Positions 7,746 to 16,211 of a DNA stretch of 31,074 nt are shown here, one piece after another. This DNA comes from UMGS1484 sp045661365. Its GTDB lineage: Bacteria > Bacillota > Clostridia > Oscillospirales > Acutalibacteraceae. The notes under the pieces were generated by a model. The model worked only from the letters and a program-made list of their open reading frames with translations, ran no database searches and was not told where the DNA came from. The stretch lies in the NCBI GenBank assembly GCA_045661365.1, contig JAZRFL010000143.1, positions 1-31,074 of the forward strand. Reading direction: 5' to 3'. A program made the position numbers and the translations under genes. Position 1 is the stretch's first letter, and each line of letters opens with the position of its first letter.

Positions 7746-9002
7746 ATGAACACCACCGTTTGCATCATCATTATGGTATGCTGTATCATAGGCTCCGGCT
7801 ATTTTTCTGCTACCGAAACCGCCTTTTCCTCCCTAAACAAGACCCGCTTAAAGGCGTTGGCCGAAAAAGGGAGCAAGCGCGCCGCCTTGGCCTACCGCTT
7901 ATCGGAAAATTATGACAAATTAATTTCCACCATTTTGATCGGCAACAATATTGTAAATATTTTGGTGGCTTCTATCGGCACGATTTTATTTGCCCAATTG
8001 CTCAGCGACCCCGATTTGGGTGCTACGGTTTCCACCGTTGTGGTAACCGTAGTGGTATTGATTTTCGGTGAGATCACCCCCAAAAGCATCGCCAAAGATT
8101 TCCCCGAACGCTTTGCCATGTTCTCTTCTCCCATCATTCGGGGGTTGATCGTGTTACTTGCCCCGCTAAACTTTATTTTTACCCAATGGAAAAAACTGGT
8201 GGGCAAGCTGTTTAAAAAACAAGAAGATGAAAAAATGTCTCAAGAAGAACTGTTGCTATTGGTAGAAGAGGTTCAGCAAGAAGGCGCAATTGACGACGAC
8301 GAGGGCGATCTGTTGCGTAACGCTATAGAATTCACCGACCGAAATGCCGAAGATATTTTGACTCCTCGCATGGATCTGGCCGCCGTAGAGGTTCATGATT
8401 CGAAAGAAGAGATTGCGCGGGTGTTTTACGAAACCCGCTTCTCTCGGTTGCCCGTATACGAGGAATCCATTGACAAAGTGTTGGGCATTATTCACCTAAA
8501 AGACTTTTTTACCCCAAAAGGAATTACCGAACAACCCATTACCCACATCATTACCGAACCGCTGTACATTCAAAAATCGGTCAAGATCGACGACCTGCTC
8601 AAACTGTTGCAACAAAACAAAACCCATCTTGCCATTGTGGTAGACGAATATGGCGGTACAGTGGGAATCGTAACCATGGAAGACATTTTTGAAGAATTGG
8701 TAGGAGATATTTGGGACGAACACGATGAAGTCGTAGAGGAATTCACCCGCTTAGACGACCAAACCTATCGGGTAGATTGTACCGTAAAATTTGACGAGTT
8801 CAACGAGTTTTTTGATCTTGACGCTACCACCGAACGCAATTCGGTAGGCGGCTGGGTCATGGAATGTATGGGTAAGATCCCTCAAACAGGCGACCAATTT
8901 GATTTCGGCCCCCTGCATATTACGGTAGCCGAAACCGACGGCAAGCGAGTCACGTTTATTACGGTAACCGTATCTTCCGAAACAACAGAAGAAGCCGAAT
9001 AA
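7746..9002 (+). CDS. CorC/HlyC-type CNNM transporter (DUF21-CBS-CorC_HlyC)
   Basis: A 418-residue membrane protein of the CNNM/CorC family, whose members move Mg2+ or related cations, usually outward. Domain order: DUF21 membrane domain (residues about 1-190; FFSATETAFSSLN and FGEITPKSIAKDFPERF are typical), paired CBS domains (about 200-330; contains PRMDL, RLPVYEESIDKVLGIIHLKD and VVDEYGGTVGIVTMEDIFEELVGDI), and a C-terminal CorC_HlyC domain ending in the WVMECMGKIPQTGD region. Start: ATG at 7746 with AAGGAGA upstream; the frame extends back to a TTG inside the terminator hairpin, which is not credible as a start. Single gene with its own terminator. Old annotations call such proteins hemolysins; that role is unlikely. 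Confidence 0.93.
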   Translation: MNTTVCIIIMVCCIIGSGYFSATETAFSSLNKTRLKALAEKGSKRAALAYRLSENYDKLISTILIGNNIVNILVASIGTILFAQLLSDPDLGATVSTVVVTVVVLIFGEITPKSIAKDFPERFAMFSSPIIRGLIVLLAPLNFIFTQWKKLVGKLFKKQEDEKMSQEELLLLVEEVQQEGAIDDDEGDLLRNAIEFTDRNAEDILTPRMDLAAVEVHDSKEEIARVFYETRFSRLPVYEESIDKVLGIIHLKDFFTPKGITEQPITHIITEPLYIQKSVKIDDLLKLLQQNKTHLAIVVDEYGGTVGIVTMEDIFEELVGDIWDEHDEVVEEFTRLDDQTYRVDCTVKFDEFNEFFDLDATTERNSVGGWVMECMGKIPQTGDQFDFGPLHITVAETDGKRVTFITVTVSSETTEEAE

Positions 9003-9023
9003 ACACTTGTTTTTCATAACGCA

Positions 9024-9058
9024 AAAGGTCAGCAAGCGAAGCCTGCTGACCTTTTTTC
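9024..9058. terminator. Bidirectional intrinsic terminator
   Basis: Stem 9024-9035 with 9045-9056 (12 bp), nine-base loop, T-run on the right and A-run on the left. Shared by the corC-type gene and the convergent polysaccharide operon. Confidence 0.85.
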
Positions 9059-10351
9059 TTATACGATTTCCTGCTCGTTATAAAATCGCCTTATGTATAT
9101 AAGATACAACACGGTAATCAAGCAGGTGGTTATTACGGTAGCGATTGCCGCACCCATGGATTGCCACCAAGTGATCATCAACAAATTCAAGACAATGTTG
9201 ACCGCACCCGAAAACAGCGACAGTGCCAAGTTGGCTTTGAGTCGTTTGACCACCGCCAACACGTGAGAATACAGCATTTGCACCGAATGGATCAGGTAAT
9301 TCACACACAACACCAAAAAAATCGGCACCACGTTGATGTACTTTTCTCCAAATCCAAGATAAATAAGAGGATATGATCCCAAAATCAACAAAACAAAAAT
9401 ACCACCGTTTACCCCTACAAACAACTTGGTCATTTGCTTTACGTATTGGCGTCCGTTTTCTTTTCCTTCGGAAAAAGCACGCACCATTTTGGGGTAAAAA
9501 TACACCAACAAGCAACTGGGAATAAACGCAATTGCGGTGGGTATGGTTGTAGCAACCTTGTAGTCTGCCAATACCACCGAATCGTCCAGCACCAACCCCA
9601 AACAGGTAATATCCAACAGCAATAAGATCATAGACGAAAACGAGGTAAAGGCGTATACCACCCCGTAACCGGTAATTTCTTTTTTGTATGTCCGCGGTAA
9701 CGGTTCTCGCTCTTTAAATATGGTGGTAAAAAATTTGTTTTTTCGCAAAAACCACCAACTGCTGCAAAAGCCTGCCACGTTGGCAAAATAAGTGGAAATG
9801 ATCAGCCCGGGGATTCCCATAAACACGGTCATAATAATATTGCCCGCCAACATGGTCAACGAATACACCATACTGCTAAAGGAAAATGCCCGATTGTTTA
9901 ACCGAATACGTAAAACGATTTGCATATAGGTGTGCAAATAAATGACAAACGGCAATCCCGACATAAGGCACAAATAGTACGCTTCGTTGGTATTTCCGGT
10001 ATAGGCCTTGAGTACGGCAAATACCAAAACCCCCACAAACAACAGCAGATTGGAAATACCACCGAACCAAAAGGAATAGGCATACACGCCGTTTCGCTTT
10101 TTGTCCGAAATTTTTTCACTGCAATATTGCAATGCCGCATTGGCAAGTCCCAACCCCACAAAAGCAGTAAAGTAGGAAAACAGATTGTTGGCACTTACGT
10201 ATTCACCGTATACATCCTTGTCCAAATGGCGAATGACAAAGAAGGTGGAAAGCACCCCCACCACCTTTGACACCACACTACCGCCAAAAATGTGGAACAT
10301 GCCGTCTTTTGCCAGCTCTTTAATTTTCTGAAACAATTTTTTCATGTTCAT
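9059..10351 (-). CDS. Polysaccharide flippase (Wzx/MATE-like oligosaccharide transporter)
   Basis: A 430-residue multi-pass membrane protein with about 12-14 hydrophobic helices, typical of Wzx-type translocases that flip lipid-linked repeat units across the membrane. The N-terminus (IFGGSVVSKVVGVLSTFFVI, then RHLDKDVYGEY) matches the polysaccharide-synthesis branch of the MOP superfamily. ATG at 10349-10351 with AAAGGA upstream; a second ATG two codons later is possible. It overlaps the end of the preceding gene by 32 bases, indicating translational coupling, and is last in a four-gene operon whose context (glycosyltransferase, two polymerase/ligase-like proteins) supports the role. Substrate unknown. 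Confidence 0.85.
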   Translation of the reverse strand: MNMKKLFQKIKELAKDGMFHIFGGSVVSKVVGVLSTFFVIRHLDKDVYGEYVSANNLFSYFTAFVGLGLANAALQYCSEKISDKKRNGVYAYSFWFGGISNLLLFVGVLVFAVLKAYTGNTNEAYYLCLMSGLPFVIYLHTYMQIVLRIRLNNRAFSFSSMVYSLTMLAGNIIMTVFMGIPGLIISTYFANVAGFCSSWWFLRKNKFFTTIFKEREPLPRTYKKEITGYGVVYAFTSFSSMILLLLDITCLGLVLDDSVVLADYKVATTIPTAIAFIPSCLLVYFYPKMVRAFSEGKENGRQYVKQMTKLFVGVNGGIFVLLILGSYPLIYLGFGEKYINVVPIFLVLCVNYLIHSVQMLYSHVLAVVKRLKANLALSLFSGAVNIVLNLLMITWWQSMGAAIATVITTCLITVLYLIYIRRFYNEQEIV

Positions 10352-11696
10352 TCGGTTCCTTTGTTACCAATTTGGTAATCAAAAAGGTTTGCACAAAATA
10401 ATAATACATGGTCAACATATAAGAAAACGGCGTGTTGATAGAAGCCAATAGCGACGTAATGCCAAATACAACAGAAATCGCCAAGGGCAACAACGCCCAT
10501 AGATCCCCTTTGCGTTTATACGCAAACCGTATAGCAAGCCCACCTGCCAACAAACAATACATTAAAAAGAGCACGGCACACACATATCCATGGCGGAAGG
10601 CATAGGTGATCCAGGTCATGTGAGCGGTAGAATAATCGGCATTTCGACTTTCCACAAAAAACTCTTCTTTTTCGCCGCTGCCAAACCAGGTGGAGTGGGT
10701 CAAATACTCTTTCCAAATCGAAACCCGTCCGGTGGAAATTTCGTCCACGTTTTTGGCACCGATCTCATTTTTTGTGGAATTGTATTCCAAAAAACCGCCA
10801 ATCCCGATTTCCTCTTCGACTATGTCGGTTTCTGTTTCCCCATGCATAGAGGGAGTATATACCAAAGAGCCAACTCGACGAAGGCCGTGGAACATATAAA
10901 TGGTACAAGGAAACATAACAACGATTATCAAGAGCATGCATACCGCTTGCTTCAAAATTCGTTTGCCCTGCTGTTTCCAATCCCGAACCGCATACAACAT
11001 CAAAATCGAAACAAATGCGACCAAGGCAGCAAGCTGGCCGGTACGGGAATTGGTACAAAACACCAACGCACCGCACATCCCAAACACAATATAATATACC
11101 CAATCGACCCACTTGTTTTTGTGTTTATGTAAGGCTTCGATCAACAAGCAAACAAACACGACCACCAAATATTGCGCCGCACCGTTAACGTTGCCGAACA
11201 AGCCGGCATACTGTTGACTGCGCATAGGAATAAACAATGCCGAAAGCACCACGTAAAAGCCAAATGAAATCAATGCGGCACGACTAAGCAACCGCATGAT
11301 CCGCTCAAAACCTACCTGTTGCCAAACCAAAAAGGCAATGGGGCACATAACCAGCATCACAAAAGCATCGGAGATCCAGTCCACGTTATACAATATGGCC
11401 GTAACCGTAATAATGCCTGCCGCTGTTACCCAAAAAACAAACGGGAACCAACGGAACCGAACCGGTTGCATATGGGGGTGCATCATAGCCAAAATGGCTA
11501 CGCCAAAGCAGATATTTCCAAAAGCAAACACATAAATGTACGGCACGGTAGAAAATACCGCCACTTTAAAAATATTATAGAGCATAAGCAACGTAATGGC
11601 GACTACAAAAATACCGTCTCGTACCCGCTCGCTCATATTGCCGTAAATTTTGGCAATGGGATTCATGATCCAATTGATCAAATATTTTTGAAACAT
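10320..11696 (-). CDS. O-antigen ligase/polymerase-like membrane protein, copy 2
   Basis: About 458 residues with some 10-12 membrane helices and one large extracytoplasmic loop near residues 270-375, the architecture of the WaaL/Wzy/TuaE family that joins or polymerises lipid-linked glycans. The loop contains TGRVSIWKEYLTHSTWFGSG and a following TAHMTWITYAFRHGY segment. The frame runs upstream to 11801, overlapping the preceding gene, but the ATG at 11694-11696 with GAGGTGA eight bases before it is the better start. It is clearly a paralogue of the neighbouring upstream gene, sharing the same loop motif, helix pattern and start (...INWIMNPIAKI versus IDWILFPFIKI). Ligase versus polymerase cannot be decided by eye. 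Confidence 0.8.
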   Translation of the reverse strand: MFQKYLINWIMNPIAKIYGNMSERVRDGIFVVAITLLMLYNIFKVAVFSTVPYIYVFAFGNICFGVAILAMMHPHMQPVRFRWFPFVFWVTAAGIITVTAILYNVDWISDAFVMLVMCPIAFLVWQQVGFERIMRLLSRAALISFGFYVVLSALFIPMRSQQYAGLFGNVNGAAQYLVVVFVCLLIEALHKHKNKWVDWVYYIVFGMCGALVFCTNSRTGQLAALVAFVSILMLYAVRDWKQQGKRILKQAVCMLLIIVVMFPCTIYMFHGLRRVGSLVYTPSMHGETETDIVEEEIGIGGFLEYNSTKNEIGAKNVDEISTGRVSIWKEYLTHSTWFGSGEKEEFFVESRNADYSTAHMTWITYAFRHGYVCAVLFLMYCLLAGGLAIRFAYKRKGDLWALLPLAISVVFGITSLLASINTPFSYMLTMYYYFVQTFLITKLVTKEPNEHEKIVSEN

Positions 11697-11709
11697 ATGC
11701 TTTGTCACC

Positions 11710-13083
11710 TCACTTTTCCAAAACGTTTTCAAAATTTTCTTGTACTGTGGCTTCTTGCTTCTTTTTGGAACCAAACGAAACCAACAACGGTGCTTGTACA
11801 AAGTAATAGAAGAGCGTTAACATATGGCTGAATGGCGTATTCATGGATTCAAACAAAAATGCCATTCCGAAAATTAAACTTATCATCAATGGGAAAAGGG
11901 CAAAATAGTCCCCTTTCCTTTTCCAAGCAAAAATCAGCGCCCGTAGGCCCATAACCACAGCAAACAACAGAAACAACGCCGCGCAAACGTATCCATGACG
12001 AAACGCATACGTCACCAAGGTCATGTGGGCGGTTTTATAATTCATGTGTCGACTTTCTACCCAAAATTTTTCTTGCTGTCCGCTTCCGTACCACGTGGAA
12101 TGTTTAAGGTATTCTTTCCAAATCGAAACCCGTCCCGTGGTAATACTGTCGGCGGTTATTTCAAACGCATTTCCCTCACCGTTGTTCCCAAACAAGGATT
12201 CAAAGCTGTTTTCGGAATTCTGCAACATTTGTCGCCAATTATAGCCGTCCACACCGCCAAGAACCGTATTGCCGGCACGAACCACATATAAAGTAGTCGG
12301 CAACATGGCGACGATCGTCACAGCGCAACAAACAAATTTGAGCAATATTTTCCATTTCAGCGTTTTGAAGTCTCGAACCAAAGCAAATCCAACTACCAAA
12401 ATATAAGAGATCACCGCTGAATATTGCCCGGTTCGCGAACCGGTATAAAACAACAAACCGGCACACAACCCCAACACAGGTAAATACAAAAGATATATCC
12501 ATTTTTTGTTATGAGACAGGTACACTTCCATAGACAATGCGGCAAATACCAGAACCAAATATAACGCCGTGCCGTTGGGATTGGTGTACAAGCCGGCATA
12601 CTGCCATTCTTCGATAGGTGCAAAAATGCAACACCCTATAAAATACACACCGAAAGAGGCAATGATCGACCAAAGGAACAAACGAATCAATTTTTTGTGA
12701 TCCATTCCACCCCACACGATAAACAAAATCGGGCAAATCACCAAAAACAAAACCGATTCCGAAAACCAATCGTCGTTAAATGCCAACGTGGTCGCCAGCA
12801 TGATTCCGCCCACCAAAAGCCAACAAGCCATGGGCATTTTGCAGAATCGCACGGGGCGCATTTGAGGATTCACCGTGGCAATGATCATACCAATGATGCA
12901 GACCACACTGAACAAATACAAAACGAAATACGGCCAAGAGTTCAACATACCGCTAAAAAAACTGCGGGCAATCAACACCGTAGCCGAGCCAATAAACAAA
13001 GCGTTTTTGGCCTTTTCGCTCATGCGTTGCGATATTTTTATAAACGGAAATAAAATCCAATCAATTACCTTTTGTTGAATCAT
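11710..13083 (-). CDS. O-antigen ligase/polymerase-like membrane protein, copy 1
   Basis: A 457-residue multi-pass membrane protein of the same family as the gene directly downstream. The large periplasmic-type loop holds TGRVSIWKEYLKHSTWYGSG followed by VESRHMNYKTAHMT and TYAFRHGYVC, near-identical to the paralogue, while the rest has diverged. The ATG overlaps the stop of the glycosyltransferase gene (ATGA-type overlap at 13080-13083) and GGAGAT precedes it. Probably assembles or transfers a cell-surface glycan together with the flippase. Tandem duplication is evident from sequence; functional division between the copies is unknown. Confidence 0.8.
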   Translation of the reverse strand: MIQQKVIDWILFPFIKISQRMSEKAKNALFIGSATVLIARSFFSGMLNSWPYFVLYLFSVVCIIGMIIATVNPQMRPVRFCKMPMACWLLVGGIMLATTLAFNDDWFSESVLFLVICPILFIVWGGMDHKKLIRLFLWSIIASFGVYFIGCCIFAPIEEWQYAGLYTNPNGTALYLVLVFAALSMEVYLSHNKKWIYLLYLPVLGLCAGLLFYTGSRTGQYSAVISYILVVGFALVRDFKTLKWKILLKFVCCAVTIVAMLPTTLYVVRAGNTVLGGVDGYNWRQMLQNSENSFESLFGNNGEGNAFEITADSITTGRVSIWKEYLKHSTWYGSGQQEKFWVESRHMNYKTAHMTLVTYAFRHGYVCAALFLLFAVVMGLRALIFAWKRKGDYFALFPLMISLIFGMAFLFESMNTPFSHMLTLFYYFVQAPLLVSFGSKKKQEATVQENFENVLEK

Positions 13084-14219
13084 TTGATGATCTCCTCAAT
13101 GAGTTCAATATAATGCTTGGCGTTGGTTTCCCAGGTTAATTCGGTTGCAGCTGTTTGACCGCTTTCCGCGATCGTTTGCGCCGCTTGCGGATCTTGCAAG
13201 CAAGACGTTATCACCTGCACGATCGATTCGGGCGCATGAGGCTCGACCAAAAAACCGTTGACCCCAGGCTGAATCAAATCGGCAATTCCTTCGCCCTTGG
13301 TTCCTATGGTAATACAACCGCAAGCCATGGCCTCCAGATATACAATGCCAAAGCCTTCTCCTACGCTGGGCATTACAAAAAATTGGCTGCTGCCCATTTC
13401 TGCCAACACGCGGTCGTTGGGAATCTGTCCCAAAAAACGAACCTTGTCTGCCACCCCCAACTCAGTACACAAAGCTTGCCACCGTTCCCGCATGGGACCT
13501 TGACCAATCAAGGTCAAGGTTGCTTGTGGGTGCTCTTTTACCAACAATGCAAAAGCTCGTATGGTCACGTCGGCCTGCTTTTGGGCAGTCAAATGCCCAA
13601 CCTGAATCAACGAAAACGGCACCTTTTCCTGTTTCGTCGGCAAATGCTGTAACCGAAAGCCGTTTAAAATTACTTCTATCCGCGTCTTGGTATGACAGTC
13701 ACGAACCTTGTTTGCCAGTGCCGTACTGACCGCCACCACACAGTCGGCGGTGTCACACCACCCGCGCAATGCCTCTAACTGTCCGTTTTTATGGGGAATC
13801 GACGTGTCCGATCCATGAGTCGTAACCAGCAAGGGACAACCCAATCGTTTTTTGATTGCCGTCGCCAATTGACTGTCAAACCCCAAGGTATGGGCATGAA
13901 TACACACGGGGGCAAAATCCGATGTGATCGCTTTCCAATGTCGCCGTACCGCCCCATAGGCGCGGCACACATTGAACCGTTTTTCACCGTATTTGGACAA
14001 AGATAAATATCGCAAGTAATACAGCGTTACCCCGTCTTGCTCTACCCGAGTCATGCCAAGGTTGTACTTGCGCCCTTTGGCATCGGTTTTGCCAATAGCA
14101 ATGGGTATGATCACACGCACCCTGTGTCCCAAATCGGCATAAGCTTTGGCTTGGGCGTGAACGAAGGAGCAGGACAAGTCTTGGTATAAGCCATAATGAC
14201 AAACCATTAAAATATCCAT
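13080..14219 (-). CDS. Glycosyltransferase family 4 (GT-B fold)
   Basis: A 379-residue cytoplasmic retaining glycosyltransferase that adds a sugar from a nucleotide donor to a lipid-linked acceptor. The N-terminal Rossmann-like domain starts MDILMVCHYGLYQ and includes the HAHTLGFDS and VTTHGSD segments; the C-terminal donor domain contains LIQVGHLTAQKQAD, VRFLGQIP and the E-x7-E signature in GEGFGIVYLEAMACG near residues 284-298. ATG with GGAGGTG about six bases upstream. First gene of the operon, with its promoter at 14264-14291. Donor and acceptor are not predictable. No priming sugar-phosphate transferase is present in the window, so the glycan must be started elsewhere. Confidence 0.9.
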   Translation of the reverse strand: MDILMVCHYGLYQDLSCSFVHAQAKAYADLGHRVRVIIPIAIGKTDAKGRKYNLGMTRVEQDGVTLYYLRYLSLSKYGEKRFNVCRAYGAVRRHWKAITSDFAPVCIHAHTLGFDSQLATAIKKRLGCPLLVTTHGSDTSIPHKNGQLEALRGWCDTADCVVAVSTALANKVRDCHTKTRIEVILNGFRLQHLPTKQEKVPFSLIQVGHLTAQKQADVTIRAFALLVKEHPQATLTLIGQGPMRERWQALCTELGVADKVRFLGQIPNDRVLAEMGSSQFFVMPSVGEGFGIVYLEAMACGCITIGTKGEGIADLIQPGVNGFLVEPHAPESIVQVITSCLQDPQAAQTIAESGQTAATELTWETNAKHYIELIEEIIK

Positions 14220-14263
14220 TTACGCCACCTCCGTCAATTACACATAACAATCCAGTTTTTCAC

Positions 14264-14291
14264 ATTATATCACATAAATCAAGGATTTCAA
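14264..14291 (-). promoter_or_regulatory. Sigma-A promoter of the polysaccharide operon
   Basis: Minus strand TTGAAA (14286-14291), 16-base spacer, extended -10 TGATATAAT (TATAAT at 14264-14269), about 45 bases upstream of the glycosyltransferase start. Confidence 0.7.
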
Positions 14292-14311
14292 CCTTTTTCC
14301 CGTAATATTTG

Positions 14312-14358
14312 AAAAAACAAAATGAGCTGTAAATTCATCACAGCTCATTTTGTTTTTT
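14312..14358 (-). terminator. Intrinsic terminator of the cysteine synthase gene
   Basis: A perfect 19-bp stem (14312-14330 with 14340-14358), nine-base loop, A/T-rich flanks on both sides. Its right arm reaches into the cysK stop codon. Confidence 0.9.
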
Positions 14359-15283
14359 ATTCGAATAACGGAGTGGAAAAATACCGTTCGGCGGTGTCAG
14401 GCAGTACCGTGACCACCGTTTTGCCTTTTCCCAACTGTTTGGCAAGTCGCAAAGCAGCCGCCACGTTGGTGCCGCTGGAAATGCCACACATAATGCCTTC
14501 CTTGGCAGCCAAATCCTTGGAGGCTTGCAAGGCTTCTTCGTCCTTGACAATGCACACGTCGTTGTAAATATTTTGATTGAGAATGGCGGGAATGATTCCG
14601 TCCCCGATCCCCATTTGTACGTGGGTTCCAATAGAACCGCCGGACAAAATCGCCGCATTTTCCGGTTCCACCGCCCAAATGGTCATTTCGGGATTGGCTT
14701 CTTTGAGCACCTCGCCAATACCGGTAATGGTGCCGCCCGTACCGATCCCCGAGCAAAAGCCGTGAATGGGTCGGTTTACCTGTTCCAAAATCTCCTGTGC
14801 GGTTGCCGACCGCTGAATGGCGGGGTTGGCGGGGTTTTCGAACTGTTGCGGTACGAACACATTGGGATCTGCTTCTTTCATTTGCAACGCAAGCGCCAAG
14901 CATTCCTCTATACATTGGCCAATATCGCCGCCGTCGTGCACCAAAATCACTTGTGCACCGTAGTGTTCCACCAATTTGCGCCGTTCCTCACTTACCGAGT
15001 CGGGCATAATAATTTTCACTTGATACCCGCGAACCGCGCCTACCAATGCCAAACCAATGCCTTGATTGCCGCTGGTGGGTTCTACGATAATGGTATTTTC
15101 GTGAAGCAACCCTTTTTGTTCTGCATCCAAAACCATATTGTACGCTGTGCGGGTCTTAATAGAGCCGCCCACGTTCAATCCCTCGAACTTCACCAAAATT
15201 TCGGCATCGTCGGGACCGGTCATGTGTTGCAGACGAATAATGGGGGTGTTTCCCATTGCATCTAAAATCGTATTACAAATCAT
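14357..15283 (-). CDS. cysK: Cysteine synthase (O-acetylserine sulfhydrylase family)
   Basis: PLP-dependent fold-type II enzyme making cysteine from O-acetylserine and sulfide. 308 residues, the normal size. Visible: the PLP lysine Lys43 in GGSIKTRTA, the substrate loop TSGNQG (70-75), the phosphate-binding GTGGT (181-185) and the C-terminal VTVLPDTAERYFST typical of CysK. Two motif variants stand out: KTR after the lysine loop where many homologues have KDR, and TSGNQG where the classical enzyme has TSGNTG. I believe these occur together in a Clostridia subgroup, but this is from memory. The ATG has only a distant AAAGG (about 12 bases). Monocistronic, with strong promoter and terminator; no T-box or S-box leader fits in the short upstream region. 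Confidence 0.88.
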   Translation of the reverse strand: MICNTILDAMGNTPIIRLQHMTGPDDAEILVKFEGLNVGGSIKTRTAYNMVLDAEQKGLLHENTIIVEPTSGNQGIGLALVGAVRGYQVKIIMPDSVSEERRKLVEHYGAQVILVHDGGDIGQCIEECLALALQMKEADPNVFVPQQFENPANPAIQRSATAQEILEQVNRPIHGFCSGIGTGGTITGIGEVLKEANPEMTIWAVEPENAAILSGGSIGTHVQMGIGDGIIPAILNQNIYNDVCIVKDEEALQASKDLAAKEGIMCGISSGTNVAAALRLAKQLGKGKTVVTVLPDTAERYFSTPLFE

Positions 15284-15327
15284 AAACTCGAAAACCTTTC
15301 GTGTATCGCGAAAATAAAGTACATTGT

Positions 15328-15356
15328 ATTATATCACAAAACCTTTTACATTGCAA
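15328..15356 (-). promoter_or_regulatory. Sigma-A promoter of cysK
   Basis: Minus strand TTGCAA (15351-15356), 17-base spacer, TATAAT (15328-15333), about 45 bases upstream of the start codon. Confidence 0.8.
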
Positions 15357-15380
15357 CGAAAAAAGAAGGGAGCATCGCAA

Positions 15381-16112
15381 CTAATTTGCCGCGATCCACG
15401 CAACAAATTCTTCGGTGGATTTGGTCCATTCCACCTCTACCTGCGAATCTGCCAAAATCAAAAATTCGGTCAATCCGTATTCGTTGGGATCCTGTTCCCA
15501 GTCGTAGGTATACCCCAGGCGTGTCCAAGGATACTCGGTTTCTGCGTTGGCATGGAACCAATCCTTTTGCTCTCCCAAGGCAGAACCGTCTAACACCTCT
15601 TCCGTTATCTGCAACGTAGGATCGGGTTGGTAAGCGGGACGAATCACCTCGTCTAAATCCGCCCAAAAAGCGGTAACGTGAGTGTATCCACTGTCCTTGG
15701 GTAATCCGATCAACTGCTCTAACCGCAAATTCCAATCGGTCACTCCTTGTCCGCAAACGTCATACCACGCACAAACCTCCCCATCGGTAAAGGTCCAAAC
15801 CGCTCCGTATTGACACACAAAGGAGGAACCGGCAGGATAACTTTCCGGATATTTGTGCCAAGAAAGCAACAGCACCTGCCCTTTTTCGTTCATGGTAACC
15901 ATATGGTCGTCCGGCGTTAATTCCACAAGCGGCATGACCTCATCGACATCGGCTTGCTTACTGTCTTGCACCGCTTGGACATATAACGTTGTCGGATCTG
16001 CCTGTACAGGCTTTGACACCACAGACGAAGTCGTCCCGCCCGAAGGGGGCGCACTACAAGCAGATAAAAACAAACACAAAACGATCAAAGAAAATGCAAC
16101 CGTTTTTTTCAC
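15381..16112 (-). CDS. Putative lipoprotein of unknown function
   Basis: A 243-residue exported lipoprotein: MKKTVAFSLIVLCLFLSACS gives a clear signal and lipobox LSAC. A Ser/Thr/Gly/Pro-rich tether (about 20-40) precedes a globular domain with a striking VLLLSWHKYPESYPAGSSF segment (about 80-98) and many tryptophan and tyrosine residues; I have a weak memory of similar WxKYPxSYP proteins in other Clostridia but cannot name a family. The start codon is GTG at 16110-16112, chosen because AAGGAGG lies eight bases upstream and the signal peptide begins there. It follows the ZIP transporter by 99 bases on the same strand and may be cotranscribed. Confidence 0.75.
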   Translation of the reverse strand: MKKTVAFSLIVLCLFLSACSAPPSGGTTSSVVSKPVQADPTTLYVQAVQDSKQADVDEVMPLVELTPDDHMVTMNEKGQVLLLSWHKYPESYPAGSSFVCQYGAVWTFTDGEVCAWYDVCGQGVTDWNLRLEQLIGLPKDSGYTHVTAFWADLDEVIRPAYQPDPTLQITEEVLDGSALGEQKDWFHANAETEYPWTRLGYTYDWEQDPNEYGLTEFLILADSQVEVEWTKSTEEFVAWIAAN

Positions 16113-16211
16113 GATCTTTTCCTCCTTACCTGTATGTATTAACGAGCATTTTGACGACGATAGGGCGAAAATCCGCCTTCATAAAGCGTGGTTCAAGTCG
16201 CTATGGTTTGG

